A stretch of DNA of 64,000 nt from Helicobacter cappadocius (GTDB taxonomy: Bacteria; Campylobacterota; Campylobacteria; Campylobacterales; Helicobacteraceae), in assembly GCF_030688855.1 (NCBI RefSeq), contig NZ_JAUYZK010000008.1, positions 30,143-94,142 of the forward strand. The letters run 5' to 3'. The notes under the pieces were generated by a model, which saw only the letters and a program-made list of their open reading frames with translations, was not told the DNA's origin and did not search any database. The translations under genes and the position numbers were made by a program. This document shows positions 25,470-35,447 of this stretch, in pieces (the stretch's first letter is position 1; each line of letters begins with the position of its first letter).

Positions 25470-26588
25470 GCAATTTTCCAAGCTCTTTTGTGAAAATAAA
25501 AAACGACCATCGCAAATAAAGCCAAGTTCTTCCCAATTGACGTTGTTTAATAAAAGACAAATTTCTTGGAGTTCTTTAGCTGTAGTTTTAAACTTTGGAA
25601 ATATGGCAAGTATAGATCCATCATATGCTTTTGATGGATGGATGAAAAATGGTTTTTTATTCCTTGTTTTTGTATTCACATAAATCCTAGATAAATCGCT
25701 TTTAAAATAATCTCTCCCCCATAAAAACCAATTGGATTCATTGAAGTTTTTGATTTTTCTTTTTATTAGAGTTTCTTTATGCTGTTCTAGCTGTATAAGA
25801 TATTTGTTGTAAATCATTTTTCTAGTTTTTCCTGTCTTGCAAGTCGTAGAGCATACAAAATCTTCATTTCCTAATTTTTCATTAGAAAATACTTTATCAT
25901 TCCCACTAACTGCACCCACTTTTACAAAAAATAAATCTTTAAATTTTATAAAATAATTATTATCTGTGAAGTATATTTGACCATTATTGCAACTAAAATT
26001 TTTCACTAAATTTGTTTTTCTAATAAAATTATTTTTTTCAAATCTCCATATTGCACAATTAGGCTGGGCATCTTTGAAAATCTTCTTATCTCCTAGATCA
26101 ATAAAGTCGGTGATTGTTCCATTTTTATATAAAAACTCATTGAGTTTGATAGAAGATGTTAGTTTTAAAAAATCTCTAGGCGTTATAAAAATTAGCTCAC
26201 CACTATTTTTTAGATGCAAGATGCATTTATAGATGAATAATAGATATAAATTTGTCCTATTATCAAATAACCTTGAATAGGAATATAGAAGTGTTTTGGT
26301 GTTATCATTAATTTCTTTATAAGCTACATATGGAGGATTTCCTATGATGGTGTCAAATTTATTTTCAATGCTATAACTAAAAAAATCTATGTTTTTTACA
26401 TTTTTATTTTTGATAACCCTAGAATCTAATTCAATACCTACTGCATGTGAGGGTAAATGGTCTAAAAATGCTCCATCTCCGCAGCTAGGCTCTAATATAC
26501 TCCCTTTGTTTTTTATAAGTCCTATCATTTCATCTACAACAAAAGTAGGAGTAAAAAACTGTCCTAAAATTTCTTTGGAGTGATTCAA
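25431..26588 (-). CDS. N6-adenine DNA methyltransferase of second R-M system
   Basis: 385 residues with 'LGQFFTPTFVVDEMIGLI' (motif X), 'ILEPSCGDGAFL' (motif I, ~residues 31-42) and 'IIGNPPYVAY' (motif IV, ~84-93), so a gamma-class N6-adenine methyltransferase of the TaqI/Eco57-like group. Minus strand, overlapping the nuclease gene upstream by 4 bases, so the two are translationally coupled. The last codons overlap the convergent 22-codon stub. Its target sequence is not known. It appears intact. Confidence 0.9.
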   Translation of the reverse strand: MNHSKEILGQFFTPTFVVDEMIGLIKNKGSILEPSCGDGAFLDHLPSHAVGIELDSRVIKNKNVKNIDFFSYSIENKFDTIIGNPPYVAYKEINDNTKTLLYSYSRLFDNRTNLYLLFIYKCILHLKNSGELIFITPRDFLKLTSSIKLNEFLYKNGTITDFIDLGDKKIFKDAQPNCAIWRFEKNNFIRKTNLVKNFSCNNGQIYFTDNNYFIKFKDLFFVKVGAVSGNDKVFSNEKLGNEDFVCSTTCKTGKTRKMIYNKYLIQLEQHKETLIKRKIKNFNESNWFLWGRDYFKSDLSRIYVNTKTRNKKPFFIHPSKAYDGSILAIFPKFKTTAKELQEICLLLNNVNWEELGFICDGRFLFSQKSLENCLLGEEFGKFSFI

Positions 26589-27214
26589 TCTATCAACCTC
26601 TTAAATTCTGGAAAATATTCCACAAATTGGTCATATACACGACTTCTAAGTCTAAAGGATTTTCCCATTGTCTTAAGTAAATAATCTCTTGCTTCTTCAA
26701 AGGTTCTATTTATTGCGTATTTATTCTCGTCCCATTTAGCTTGAAATGGTAGATTATTTCCATTTGGAACTATTTTATTTATTGTTTTTAGTGATGCTAT
26801 ATAGATATCTTTAGGATTATTTTTATTTACGATTAGAAAGTAGTAATCTTGATTGTTTGGAGTTATGTCTTCTCTCAAATTCCTTAAATAATTGCCCCAA
26901 TCAATCTGATTATCAAAACTAGGAATCCTTCCTGTTAGGGCATAATATATGCCAACTTTGCAGTTTAGGTTATCTGTTGTATCTGTTTTGGTTATTTTGA
27001 TATTCACAGGGATATATTGACCATCTTCTTCAAAACAGAAATCTTTCCAATCTCTCTTTTTTGGATACTGGATTTCAGGAAATTTTATTTTGATGATATT
27101 GAGTAATTCATCTTCGTTAAAGGCAGAGTTAATGCGTCCATCTCTGCTTTGTTCAGAAAGATTCAAATTAAGACTTTTTAGATATTCAACTATTTTTTCT
27201 AGTTTTTTTAGCAT
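26585..27214 (-). CDS. Probable type II restriction endonuclease
   Basis: 209 residues, upstream of and overlapping the methyltransferase by 4 bases, the usual place for its nuclease partner. 'DWKDFCFEEDGQYIPVNIKI' (~residues 56-75) could be a divergent PD-(D/E)xK core with the final Lys in NIK. The rest resembles small Helicobacter type II nucleases I have seen but cannot name. ATG 27214 lies inside the uvrA 3' end; the genes overlap by 29 bases in different frames, marking the insertion point of this system. No frame damage is seen, so the pair may be active. Confidence 0.72.
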   Translation of the reverse strand: MLKKLEKIVEYLKSLNLNLSEQSRDGRINSAFNEDELLNIIKIKFPEIQYPKKRDWKDFCFEEDGQYIPVNIKITKTDTTDNLNCKVGIYYALTGRIPSFDNQIDWGNYLRNLREDITPNNQDYYFLIVNKNNPKDIYIASLKTINKIVPNGNNLPFQAKWDENKYAINRTFEEARDYLLKTMGKSFRLRSRVYDQFVEYFPEFKRLID

Positions 27215-30032
27215 TTTTGTTGTCCTCTTCTAATTCTTGTGCTAAAAATTTAGCTGTATAAGAGTGGGACTTTTCGGCATTTTTTGCAATCTCAGTAGGT
27301 GTTCCTATATCTACGATTTTTCCACCCTTATCTCCACCTTCAGGTCCTATGTCAATGATATAATCAGCATTTTTTATCATATCTAAGTTGTGTTCGATGA
27401 CAATCATAGAATTGCCAAGCTCAACTAGATGGTGTAAAACCTTTGTAAGTCTATCCACATCAGCAAAATGAAGCCCTGTGGTAGGCTCATCTAGTATATA
27501 TAGAGTTTTTCCGGTGTCTTTGCGACTGAGTTCTTTGGCGAGTTTGATTCTTTGGGCTTCGCCACCACTTAGAGTTACTGCATTTTGCCCTAATGTAATA
27601 TATCCAAGACCAACATCCTGAAGCGTTTTGAGCTTTGAGGCTATTTTGGGTATTTTGCAAAAGAATTCACAAGCATCATCTACACTCATATTTAAGACAT
27701 CTGCGATGGATTTGCCTTTGTATTTGATTTCGAGTGTTTGAGGATTGTATTTTGCACCGTTGCAGGCATCGCATTTTACCATCACATCAGGGAGGAAATG
27801 CATTTCAATTTTTATTTCACCTTCTCCTTGACATTTTTCGCATCTTCCACCTTTTACATTGAAGCTAAACCGACCGATTCCATAGCCTAAAATTTTTGCT
27901 TCTTTGACTTCAGAAAATAATGTCCTGATATCATCCATTACGCCTGTATAGGTTGCAGGGTTACTTCGTGGAGTTCTACCAATTGGGCTTTGATCTAAAT
28001 AGATGACTTTATCAAGCATTTCAAGTCCATCAATTTCTACACCATCACATTTTTTTATTTTTTTTGCATTATTAAGAAGTTCTTGTGCCACTGGGAGAAG
28101 TGTTTGGAGTATTAGGGAACTTTTGCCACTTCCACTCACTCCAGTGATACATACAAAGTTTGAGAGTGGAATTTTGAGGTTTAGACTTTTGATATTATTA
28201 ATAGTTACATTTTTGATTTCAAGCCATTTTTTTTGGGGTCTATTGTGCGGATAAGAGATGGTTTTTTTTCCATTAATGTATTGAGAAGTTTGAGTATTGG
28301 AAGTGAGCATTTTTTCAATCGTTCCTGCAAAAACTACTTCACCACCATTTTTTCCTGCACCAGGCCCAATATCTACAATAAAATCAGCATTTTTAATAGT
28401 TTCTTTGTCATGTTCTACAACAATAACTGTATTTCCTTTTTCTTGCAGATTTCTTAGGGTTTTTATAAGTTTTAACGTATCGCGTTCGTGTAGTCCGATG
28501 CTTGGTTCATCTAAAACATACATTACCCCCGTTAATCCGCTGCCTATTTGACTAGCAATTCGTATTCTTTGACTCTCGCCTCCGCTAATAGTCCTTGCAT
28601 CTCTTCCTAGACTAAGATATCCTAGTCCTACATCATAGAGGAAAAAAAGCCTTTCTTTAATCTCTTTTAAAATAGAAGCTGCTATGAAACTTTGCTGTTT
28701 TGTTAGGTAGCTAAAATTATCATCGTTATTGAAAAAACTATAACTTTCTTCAATGGGCATATCAATAATATCCCCGATTCCTTTTTGTGAAACCTTCACG
28801 TTTAAAGAAGGAGCTTTTAGGCGATGACCATTGCAGGTTGAACAGGGTTTTTCACTCATGTAATCACCCAAATCTTTTTCGTCTTTAAACATATCGTAGG
28901 CAATTTGTATGATACCTTTCCAAGGACGCTTGAGTGTTGAATTTTTCCAGATAAATTCAACTTCATTTCCATTGCCATATAACAAAGCGTTTTGTTCGTG
29001 TTCTTTTAGATCTTCAAAAGTTTTATTACCATCGATTTTATTTGTTTTGCAAAACCCACTAAAAAGCTCAGCATAATAGCTACGATTAAATCCAAAAATA
29101 ACTTTTATTCCGCCTTTGTTTAAAGGCAAAGATTTATCTAGTATTTTTTTGATATCAATGCTGTATTTGCTCCCTAAACCCCCGCAATTTTCACAAGCTC
29201 CTTTAGGAGAGTTAAAAGAAAAACTTAAAGGCTCTAGTGGTTCAAAGCTCACCTTGCAATCAAAACAAGCTAAATGCTCACTATAATGTATAAATTCATT
29301 ATTTTTTTCATCATCTTTAATAATTTCTATTTCAAGCTCCCCATAAGTTTCTTTGAGTGCTTTTTCTATCGCTTGAGCTATCCTTGAATGATTTTCTTTA
29401 TTGATAATAACTCTATCTATAATAACTTTAATGGTGTGTTTTTTTGTTTTACTTAGTTCTATTTCTTCATCCAACCGTACCATAACGCCATCTATATATG
29501 CACGGACATAGCCCTTTTGACGTAAATCTTGAATCTTATCATTAAAACTTCCTTTTTTTTCTTTGACGATCGGAGCTAAAATGATGATTTTGCTCTCTTG
29601 AGGTAGAGATAAGATTTGGTCTATAATATCAGTTTGACTCATTTGTGAGATAGGTTTTCCGCATAAATGACAATGTTGTGTTCCAACTCTAGCAAAGAGT
29701 AGCCGTAAATAATCATAGATTTCCGTGATAGTTCCCACTGTGGAACGTGGATTTTTACTTGTAGTTTTTTGATCAATGGCAATAGCTGGAGTTAGACCTT
29801 CAATTTTATCAACATTAGGTTTGCCTACTTTGTCAAGAAATTGCCTAGCATAACTTGATAGAGATTCAATATAGCGTCTTTGCCCTTCAGCATAAAGAGT
29901 GTCAAACGCTAGAGTTGATTTTCCTGAACCACTTAATCCCGTGAAAACAATCAACTTGTTTTTTGGAATTTCTAAATGGATATTTTTGAGATTATTTTCT
30001 TTTGCACCGATGATTTTGATTTTATCTAGCAA
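27186..30032 (-). CDS. uvrA: Excinuclease ABC subunit UvrA
   Basis: Damage-recognition ATPase of nucleotide excision repair. 948 residues with two ABC ATPase modules: first Walker [11 protein letters not shown] (~31-40), zinc-binding CHLC (~120), signature SGGESQRI; second Walker A GVSGSGKSSL, second zinc knuckle CEKCQGEGEIKI, signature LSGGEAQRIKLAKEL and Walker B ILDEPTTGLH. The final ~12 residues (rich in Lys and Asn) are encoded by bases shared with the restriction gene start and may differ from the ancestral tail. mfd, which recruits UvrA, is also in the window. Confidence 0.97.
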   Translation of the reverse strand: MLDKIKIIGAKENNLKNIHLEIPKNKLIVFTGLSGSGKSTLAFDTLYAEGQRRYIESLSSYARQFLDKVGKPNVDKIEGLTPAIAIDQKTTSKNPRSTVGTITEIYDYLRLLFARVGTQHCHLCGKPISQMSQTDIIDQILSLPQESKIIILAPIVKEKKGSFNDKIQDLRQKGYVRAYIDGVMVRLDEEIELSKTKKHTIKVIIDRVIINKENHSRIAQAIEKALKETYGELEIEIIKDDEKNNEFIHYSEHLACFDCKVSFEPLEPLSFSFNSPKGACENCGGLGSKYSIDIKKILDKSLPLNKGGIKVIFGFNRSYYAELFSGFCKTNKIDGNKTFEDLKEHEQNALLYGNGNEVEFIWKNSTLKRPWKGIIQIAYDMFKDEKDLGDYMSEKPCSTCNGHRLKAPSLNVKVSQKGIGDIIDMPIEESYSFFNNDDNFSYLTKQQSFIAASILKEIKERLFFLYDVGLGYLSLGRDARTISGGESQRIRIASQIGSGLTGVMYVLDEPSIGLHERDTLKLIKTLRNLQEKGNTVIVVEHDKETIKNADFIVDIGPGAGKNGGEVVFAGTIEKMLTSNTQTSQYINGKKTISYPHNRPQKKWLEIKNVTINNIKSLNLKIPLSNFVCITGVSGSGKSSLILQTLLPVAQELLNNAKKIKKCDGVEIDGLEMLDKVIYLDQSPIGRTPRSNPATYTGVMDDIRTLFSEVKEAKILGYGIGRFSFNVKGGRCEKCQGEGEIKIEMHFLPDVMVKCDACNGAKYNPQTLEIKYKGKSIADVLNMSVDDACEFFCKIPKIASKLKTLQDVGLGYITLGQNAVTLSGGEAQRIKLAKELSRKDTGKTLYILDEPTTGLHFADVDRLTKVLHHLVELGNSMIVIEHNLDMIKNADYIIDIGPEGGDKGGKIVDIGTPTEIAKNAEKSHSYTAKFLAQELEEDNKNAKKTRKNS

Positions 30033-30070
30033 TATGTGCTCCTATTTTATATATTTTAATTATAACTTAA

Positions 30071-30649
30071 TTATTTTAGTAACTTTAAAGCTTCTTTGAT
30101 GATTTCTTGGGTGCTAGAACTTGTTATGGTTTTGAGAACTTTTGCAATATCTGTGCTTTTAAACCCTAGACTTTGGAGTGCCAAAAGTGCCTCGTTTTGA
30201 CTACCTTGGTTTGCTGAAATATTGTGAGAATCTGTAAGTTCGCTCCAAAATCCTGCTAAATCTACCATAATTTTACCCGCACCTTTTGCTCCAATACCTG
30301 GAACCCTCTGAAGAGCTGCTATGTTTTTTTCTTCAATGATTTTTCCAAAGGTTTGTGGGGTATAGGTGGAGAGAATTGCGAGGGCAACTTTAGGTCCTAC
30401 GCCGTTTATCTTGATAAGACGTTCAAAGGTGACTTTTTCTATATCTTCAATAAAACCAAAGAGCAGATGAGCGTCTTCACGAATAATCTGACTGATAAGA
30501 AGGGTTAGTTTTTCACTTTTTTCTTTTTGGGTATTGAGTGCATAGCTTGTATTAGTAGAAATATGTATGCCATAGATGAGACCATTAACTTCAAATTCAA
30601 GCCTAGTGGGCTCTAGTTTGTGAATATTTCCAATCATACCAACTATCAT
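30071..30649 (-). CDS. ruvA: Holliday junction helicase subunit RuvA
   Basis: DNA-binding subunit that holds the four-way junction while RuvB drives branch migration. 192 residues: OB-fold N-terminal domain, then two helix-hairpin-helix motifs, 'INGVGPKVALAILS' (~residues 79-92) and 'VPGIGAKGAGKIMVDL' (~114-129), and the small C-terminal domain III that contacts RuvB. It follows the DUF342 gene by 9 bases on the minus strand and is probably cotranscribed; the same order is known in H. pylori. Confidence 0.96.
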   Translation of the reverse strand: MIVGMIGNIHKLEPTRLEFEVNGLIYGIHISTNTSYALNTQKEKSEKLTLLISQIIREDAHLLFGFIEDIEKVTFERLIKINGVGPKVALAILSTYTPQTFGKIIEEKNIAALQRVPGIGAKGAGKIMVDLAGFWSELTDSHNISANQGSQNEALLALQSLGFKSTDIAKVLKTITSSSTQEIIKEALKLLK

Positions 30650-30658
30650 TTTTTATCC

Positions 30659-32473
30659 TTAAGAGATTTTTTTTGTAATTTTTTTGGTTTTAGAGTCAAT
30701 ATAAATATCCACATTTTCACCATCTTTGAGCGTAAGGAGCTGATCGGTAGCTTTAGGATACCTACGTTGATAGATGATTTCATTTTCTTGTTTCCACTCT
30801 GAGTTGGTGTTGATTTTGGCACGAAGAGTTTCATCTTCTATTTGCATTAGATTATAAACAAGTTGTTTTATTTTTTCTTGTAGATTGAGCAGTTCTTTTT
30901 TTAGTACCTTAAGTTGTTTGACATGAATGCTAAATTCTTGATAGGCCTTTTTGATATCTTCATCATTAAGCATCACTTTTTGAACTGACTTATCAGCTGC
31001 TTTTATCTTATCAATGATGGGTTTATTTTTTTTAGCTTTGGAAATAAGAAATTGATATTCTTTTGCCATTGAACGCATTTTTGTTTTTAAAAGAGAGATT
31101 TTTTTATTTATAAATTCTATTGTCTCTTGCGTTGGTATATGAGAACTAGAAGAGATAACGAACTCATTGTTTCCGCCTTGAATTTCTTTGAGATTGCACT
31201 CAGAAGAAAAATTTATTTTATTATTGGATTTGAGCTTTTTAATGGAAATTTTTTTTGAATATATGGTGCCACCACTTGAAGTTTCTATGGAGCAGTCATT
31301 GGCTTGTATGAATCCACAGTCTAGATTTTTGACAGTGATATTTTCTCCATAAAATTTACCTTTGTGGGTAATGATTTTAGCTTCAGTGGCATTGACAATG
31401 CTGCTTTGATGAGTTTGCCCTTTGATAGAAATAGTTTGTGCACGAAGTTCTACATTTTCTCCAATGCTCCCGACAACATCAATTGTTGTAGCTTCTATAA
31501 TCATATTTGCTCCAACTGCATCATTAAGGTCATCATCTGATGTTATGGTGAGTGTAATGCCACTATCTAGACCACCCAAAAATATTGGTGCATTGATGAG
31601 TTTCATCGAATCAAATTCATATTTGGTATTGAAAGTAATGAAATTGTTGAGTATTTTTACATAACCTGAAATCAATGATTTAAAAAGCCATTTATCAGCG
31701 GTTTCTTCTTTTCTTACATATGTTTTACTGAAGGTTATGGGAGGTATTTGATCTATTTTTTTCGTATCCATTTTGACAAATACTCCCTTTAGATTTCGCC
31801 CATTTTTTCCTTCAATTGGTTTGATATATTCAGCGATAACTCCATCTACCCCAACCCCAAAAAAAGCATTTTCAGGAGCTATTTTTGATTTTTCTTTTTC
31901 CCATTCTTCTTTAATTGTGAAATGAAATTCTGCAGGCTTATAAGGAATCAAGTCAGGAGCAGTTTTTAAAAGGATTTTTTCAAATAAGCATTCTACTTTA
32001 GATTCTTTGAGTTTGGTTTTTAAATTCTCGCGTTGCTGAAATTGTTGGCGAAAGATGATTTTGTTTTGTGCCATCAAAGAATCAATAACGCCAAAAATTT
32101 CTTCAAAAAACCTCTCGTCATCTATCATTACAAAGGATTCATCAAAAAGTGCATAAACCTTATCGGCATTAGGCGTGATTTCAATATTTATGCCATAATC
32201 CTTTGTCTTAGGTCTTATCCTAATATCATAAGTTTGATGGACAAAAAAATCTTCCTTAATATAGAAATTATCTTTTTCGAATTGGGCAAGTTCATTGCCT
32301 GTAATCATATGAGGCTCATCTTTTTCATTAATTTTGATAAAAGTATTGATATTGAGAACATCAAACCAAATTTTCTCAATAGCTATTTTTGAACTTGTGG
32401 AAAATTGTTGGAGTTGATCGTTTATATTTTCGCAATTTTTGATCACTTGAGGCACAAAATTCAAAGCATCCAT
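30659..32473 (-). CDS. DUF342 (FapA-type) protein
   Basis: 604-residue cytoplasmic protein. The middle part (~residues 190-420) carries the repetitive beta pattern with frequent 'G..V' and 'I..KG' turns known from the DUF342/FapA family ('FGVGVDGVIAEYIKPIEGKNG', 'VEAT...GSIGENVELRAQ'), flanked by an N-terminal alpha/beta region and a long coiled coil (~450-540). In H. pylori the equivalent gene also sits between ruvA and murJ. The family is linked to flagellar assembly or polar localisation in Vibrio (FapA) but has no proven function in Helicobacter. Confidence 0.82.
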   Translation of the reverse strand: MDALNFVPQVIKNCENINDQLQQFSTSSKIAIEKIWFDVLNINTFIKINEKDEPHMITGNELAQFEKDNFYIKEDFFVHQTYDIRIRPKTKDYGINIEITPNADKVYALFDESFVMIDDERFFEEIFGVIDSLMAQNKIIFRQQFQQRENLKTKLKESKVECLFEKILLKTAPDLIPYKPAEFHFTIKEEWEKEKSKIAPENAFFGVGVDGVIAEYIKPIEGKNGRNLKGVFVKMDTKKIDQIPPITFSKTYVRKEETADKWLFKSLISGYVKILNNFITFNTKYEFDSMKLINAPIFLGGLDSGITLTITSDDDLNDAVGANMIIEATTIDVVGSIGENVELRAQTISIKGQTHQSSIVNATEAKIITHKGKFYGENITVKNLDCGFIQANDCSIETSSGGTIYSKKISIKKLKSNNKINFSSECNLKEIQGGNNEFVISSSSHIPTQETIEFINKKISLLKTKMRSMAKEYQFLISKAKKNKPIIDKIKAADKSVQKVMLNDEDIKKAYQEFSIHVKQLKVLKKELLNLQEKIKQLVYNLMQIEDETLRAKINTNSEWKQENEIIYQRRYPKATDQLLTLKDGENVDIYIDSKTKKITKKIS

Positions 32474-32550
32474 AGACTCTCCATTTTGGTGTTCTTATTT
32501 TATTATTGTACAATAATAAAGAAATATTATCGGGTTCAGAAGGAAGAATT

Positions 32551-33993
32551 TTGCTAAGAAGAGCTTTTTTTACCAATAGTAGTGGCATTATGTGTTCTCG
32601 TGTACTTGGATTTTTTAGAGACATTTATACTGCTCAGATTTTAGGGGTGGGTGTTTATAGCGACATTTTTTTCGTAGCTTTTAAATTTCCCAATCTTTTT
32701 AGACGAATTTTTGGTGAAGGAGCTTTTGCTCAAAGTTTTTTACCAAGCTTTATTAGCAGTCAAAGAAAAGGTATTTTTAGCGTAAATGTATTTATTATTT
32801 TTGCTTTAATATTGGGTTTTTTCTCTGTATTGGTTTGGGCAGGGTCTAGTTGGGTTACCAAACTTTTAGCTTATGGATTTGATGAACAAACTATCGTATT
32901 AGCAGAACCTATCGTTGTTATTAATTTTTGGTATTTAGAATTGGTTTTTATCGTAACATTTTTTAGCACGATTTTGCAGTATAAAAATAATTTTTGGGTG
33001 AGTGCCTATAATAGCACATTGCTTAATATTTGTATGATTATCGCATTGTATTTAGCAAAAGATTCTGATATGATGGATGTAGTTTATATTCTAAGTTATG
33101 GGGTTTTGTGCGGGGGTATAGCTCAGATTCTACTACATTTTTATCCTCTGTATAAACTTGGTTTTTTTAAGCTTTTTTCTGTAGGTATTAAGCAAATATA
33201 CCTCATAGGATTTTCCAATATCTCTAAATCAAAATCTTTAGCAATTGTTGCAAAAAATGATTTAAAAAACTTTTTTAAGCAATTTTTACCTTCTGTATTA
33301 GGGAGTTCCACAGCTCAAATCGCTTCATTTATAGACACAGCACTTGCTTCATTTTTGGTTAGCGGAAGTATTTCTTATTTGTATTATGCTAATCGTATTT
33401 TTCAGCTTCCTTTATCTATTTTTGCTATAGCGATCTCAACTGCACTTTTTCCCATGGTTGCAAAAGCTATCAAAAATTCTCAAGAAAAACAAGCTTTAGC
33501 TAGTATGAAGAAATCCTTTTGGTTTTTGTTTGTAATGTTGCTAGGATGTACCATCGGTGGGATGATGCTCAAGAATGAAATCATTTGGTTGCTATTTGAA
33601 AAAGGAAAATTCCTTAGAAATGACACTTTGATATCTGCAAATGTGTTTGCAATGTATATGATAGGTCTTTTACCTTTTGGACTTGCAAGAGTTTTTTCCT
33701 TGTGGCTTTATGCACACAAAAGACAAGGTAGGGCAGCTAGTATTTCAGCGATTTCGCTTTGTTTTGGCGTGATTTGTTCTTTGGTTTTGATGCAGTTTTT
33801 TCAAGCACAAGGACTTGCTCTAGCTGGAAGTCTTAGTGGAATAATGCTCTTTGTTTTGAGTGTCAGAGAGTTTGGCATAAAGAGGTTTTGGGATATAATC
33901 TCTTATAAAAAAGGTTGGTTTGCTTTGGTTGTTTTGGGTATTATTGAGATTGTTGTTTTAAAGATTTTTTTGCATTTTTTCCATATTAATTGA
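32551..33993 (+). CDS. murJ: Lipid II flippase MurJ
   Basis: Moves the peptidoglycan precursor lipid II to the periplasmic side of the inner membrane. 480 residues with ~14 membrane segments; 'SRVLGFFRDIYTAQILGVGVYSDIFFVAFKFPNLFRRIFGEGAF' region carries the MviN/MurJ signature, and 'ASFIDTALASFL...SYLYYANRIFQLPL' the second half. TTG 32551 is chosen over the frame's earlier TTG at 32506 because it follows AAGGAAG and gives the normal N-terminus (MLRRAFFTNSSG). It diverges from the DUF342 gene and precedes cysS by 12 bases. Confidence 0.94.
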   Translation: MLRRAFFTNSSGIMCSRVLGFFRDIYTAQILGVGVYSDIFFVAFKFPNLFRRIFGEGAFAQSFLPSFISSQRKGIFSVNVFIIFALILGFFSVLVWAGSSWVTKLLAYGFDEQTIVLAEPIVVINFWYLELVFIVTFFSTILQYKNNFWVSAYNSTLLNICMIIALYLAKDSDMMDVVYILSYGVLCGGIAQILLHFYPLYKLGFFKLFSVGIKQIYLIGFSNISKSKSLAIVAKNDLKNFFKQFLPSVLGSSTAQIASFIDTALASFLVSGSISYLYYANRIFQLPLSIFAIAISTALFPMVAKAIKNSQEKQALASMKKSFWFLFVMLLGCTIGGMMLKNEIIWLLFEKGKFLRNDTLISANVFAMYMIGLLPFGLARVFSLWLYAHKRQGRAASISAISLCFGVICSLVLMQFFQAQGLALAGSLSGIMLFVLSVREFGIKRFWDIISYKKGWFALVVLGIIEIVVLKIFLHFFHIN

Positions 33994-34005
33994 AGAAGGT
34001 TGTGT

Positions 34006-35409
34006 ATGAAGATTTATGATAGTAGACAAAAACAAAAACTGGATTTTATTCCCATCATAGAGGGTAAGGTCAGAATGTATGTTTGCGGTCCTACAGTCTA
34101 TGATGATGCACATTTAGGACACGCTAGAAGTTCTATAGTGTTTGATTTATTGGCCAGAGTTTTACGAGCAAATAATTATGAAGTTAAGTTTGTTAGAAAT
34201 TTTACAGATATTGATGATAAAATCATTAGAAAAGCCATTCAGATAGGAAAAAGTGTAGAAGAGATAAGTTCGGAGTATATTCATTCATATCTCGCAGATA
34301 TGGATGCTTTATTGGTAAAAAGACCTGATGTAGAACCAAAGGCTACAGAGAGTCTTAATGAGATTGTAAAGATGATAAGCGTACTTTTAGATAAGCAAAT
34401 CGCTTATAGGACATCTAATGGAGATGTTTATCTATCTGTGGATAAAGATAATCTCTATGGCAGTATCAGTCATAGAGGTGGAAAAGATGATGAAAATATT
34501 TCTCGTGTGGAAGAAAATGTTGCCAAAGAAGGACAAAGAGATTTTGCCTTATGGAAAGCATATAAAGGCAAGGATGATGTAGGATATGAGACATCCTTAG
34601 GATTTGGGCGTCCAGGTTGGCATATCGAGTGTTCAGCAATGATTGAATATACACTTGCATATGAAAATATGTCTCATAAAATAGACATTCACGGAGGAGG
34701 GGCAGATTTGGCATTCCCTCATCATGAAAACGAAGCTTCGCAGACTAGATGTGCGAGTGGAATTGAGATTGCAAAGTATTGGATGCATAATGGATTTGTA
34801 AATATCAATGGCGAAAAGATGAGTAAAAGTTTAGGGAATAGTTTTTTTATCAAAGATGCTCTGAAGATTTATGATGGAGAGATTTTAAGAAATTATCTAT
34901 TAGGAGTGCATTATCGGGCAATTTTAAATTTCAACGAGGAAGATCTTGTTGTGAGCAAGAAACGTCTAGACAAGATATATCGACTGAAAAAAAGATCAAT
35001 AGGAGTAGATGGGGCAGTCGATAAAGAATTTCAAACTCAATTGTTAGAGGCTATGAGCGATGATTTGAATATTTCTAAAGCATTGAGTGTTTTAGAAGAA
35101 ATGGTGAGTGCTTGTAATGAAGCGATAGATAAAAATCCAAAAGATAAAACTATTAAAAGTAAAGCCATAGGAAATATCGAGTTTATTTCCGAACTTTTAG
35201 GTATTGGTGGGGGAGATCCGGTTAGATATTTTCAACTTGGCGTGAGCGAAGAGCAAAAAATACAGATTGCAAAAAAACTTAAAGAACGCGATATGGCAAA
35301 AAAAGAAAAAAATTTTTCCTTAGCAGATAGTATTCGAGAAGAATTGGCTAAAGATGGGATTATCCTGATGGATACCCCAACAGGAAGTGTATGGGAAAAA
35401 GTAAATTAA
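34006..35409 (+). CDS. cysS: Cysteinyl-tRNA synthetase
   Basis: Charges tRNA-Cys. 467 residues, class Ia synthetase. CGPTVYDDAHLGHAR holds a zinc-ligand Cys and the HIGH box, 'GWHIECSAM' and 'HHENEASQ' supply further zinc ligands, and GEKMSKSLGN is the KMSKS loop (~residue 270). ATG 34006 lies 6 bases after GAAGAAGG. In H. pylori vacA follows cysS; here the next gene is the convergent chemotaxis operon, so that junction is not conserved. Confidence 0.97.
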   Translation: MKIYDSRQKQKLDFIPIIEGKVRMYVCGPTVYDDAHLGHARSSIVFDLLARVLRANNYEVKFVRNFTDIDDKIIRKAIQIGKSVEEISSEYIHSYLADMDALLVKRPDVEPKATESLNEIVKMISVLLDKQIAYRTSNGDVYLSVDKDNLYGSISHRGGKDDENISRVEENVAKEGQRDFALWKAYKGKDDVGYETSLGFGRPGWHIECSAMIEYTLAYENMSHKIDIHGGGADLAFPHHENEASQTRCASGIEIAKYWMHNGFVNINGEKMSKSLGNSFFIKDALKIYDGEILRNYLLGVHYRAILNFNEEDLVVSKKRLDKIYRLKKRSIGVDGAVDKEFQTQLLEAMSDDLNISKALSVLEEMVSACNEAIDKNPKDKTIKSKAIGNIEFISELLGIGGGDPVRYFQLGVSEEQKIQIAKKLKERDMAKKEKNFSLADSIREELAKDGIILMDTPTGSVWEKVN

Positions 35410-35447
35410 GTTCTTATGTGAGAATCTTATTTTTGATAAAACAAGAG

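Noticed and set aside
32506..32550. Earlier TTG start for murJ
   Set aside because: It adds 15 unlikely residues; TTG 32551 has AAGGAAG and matches the family N-terminus.
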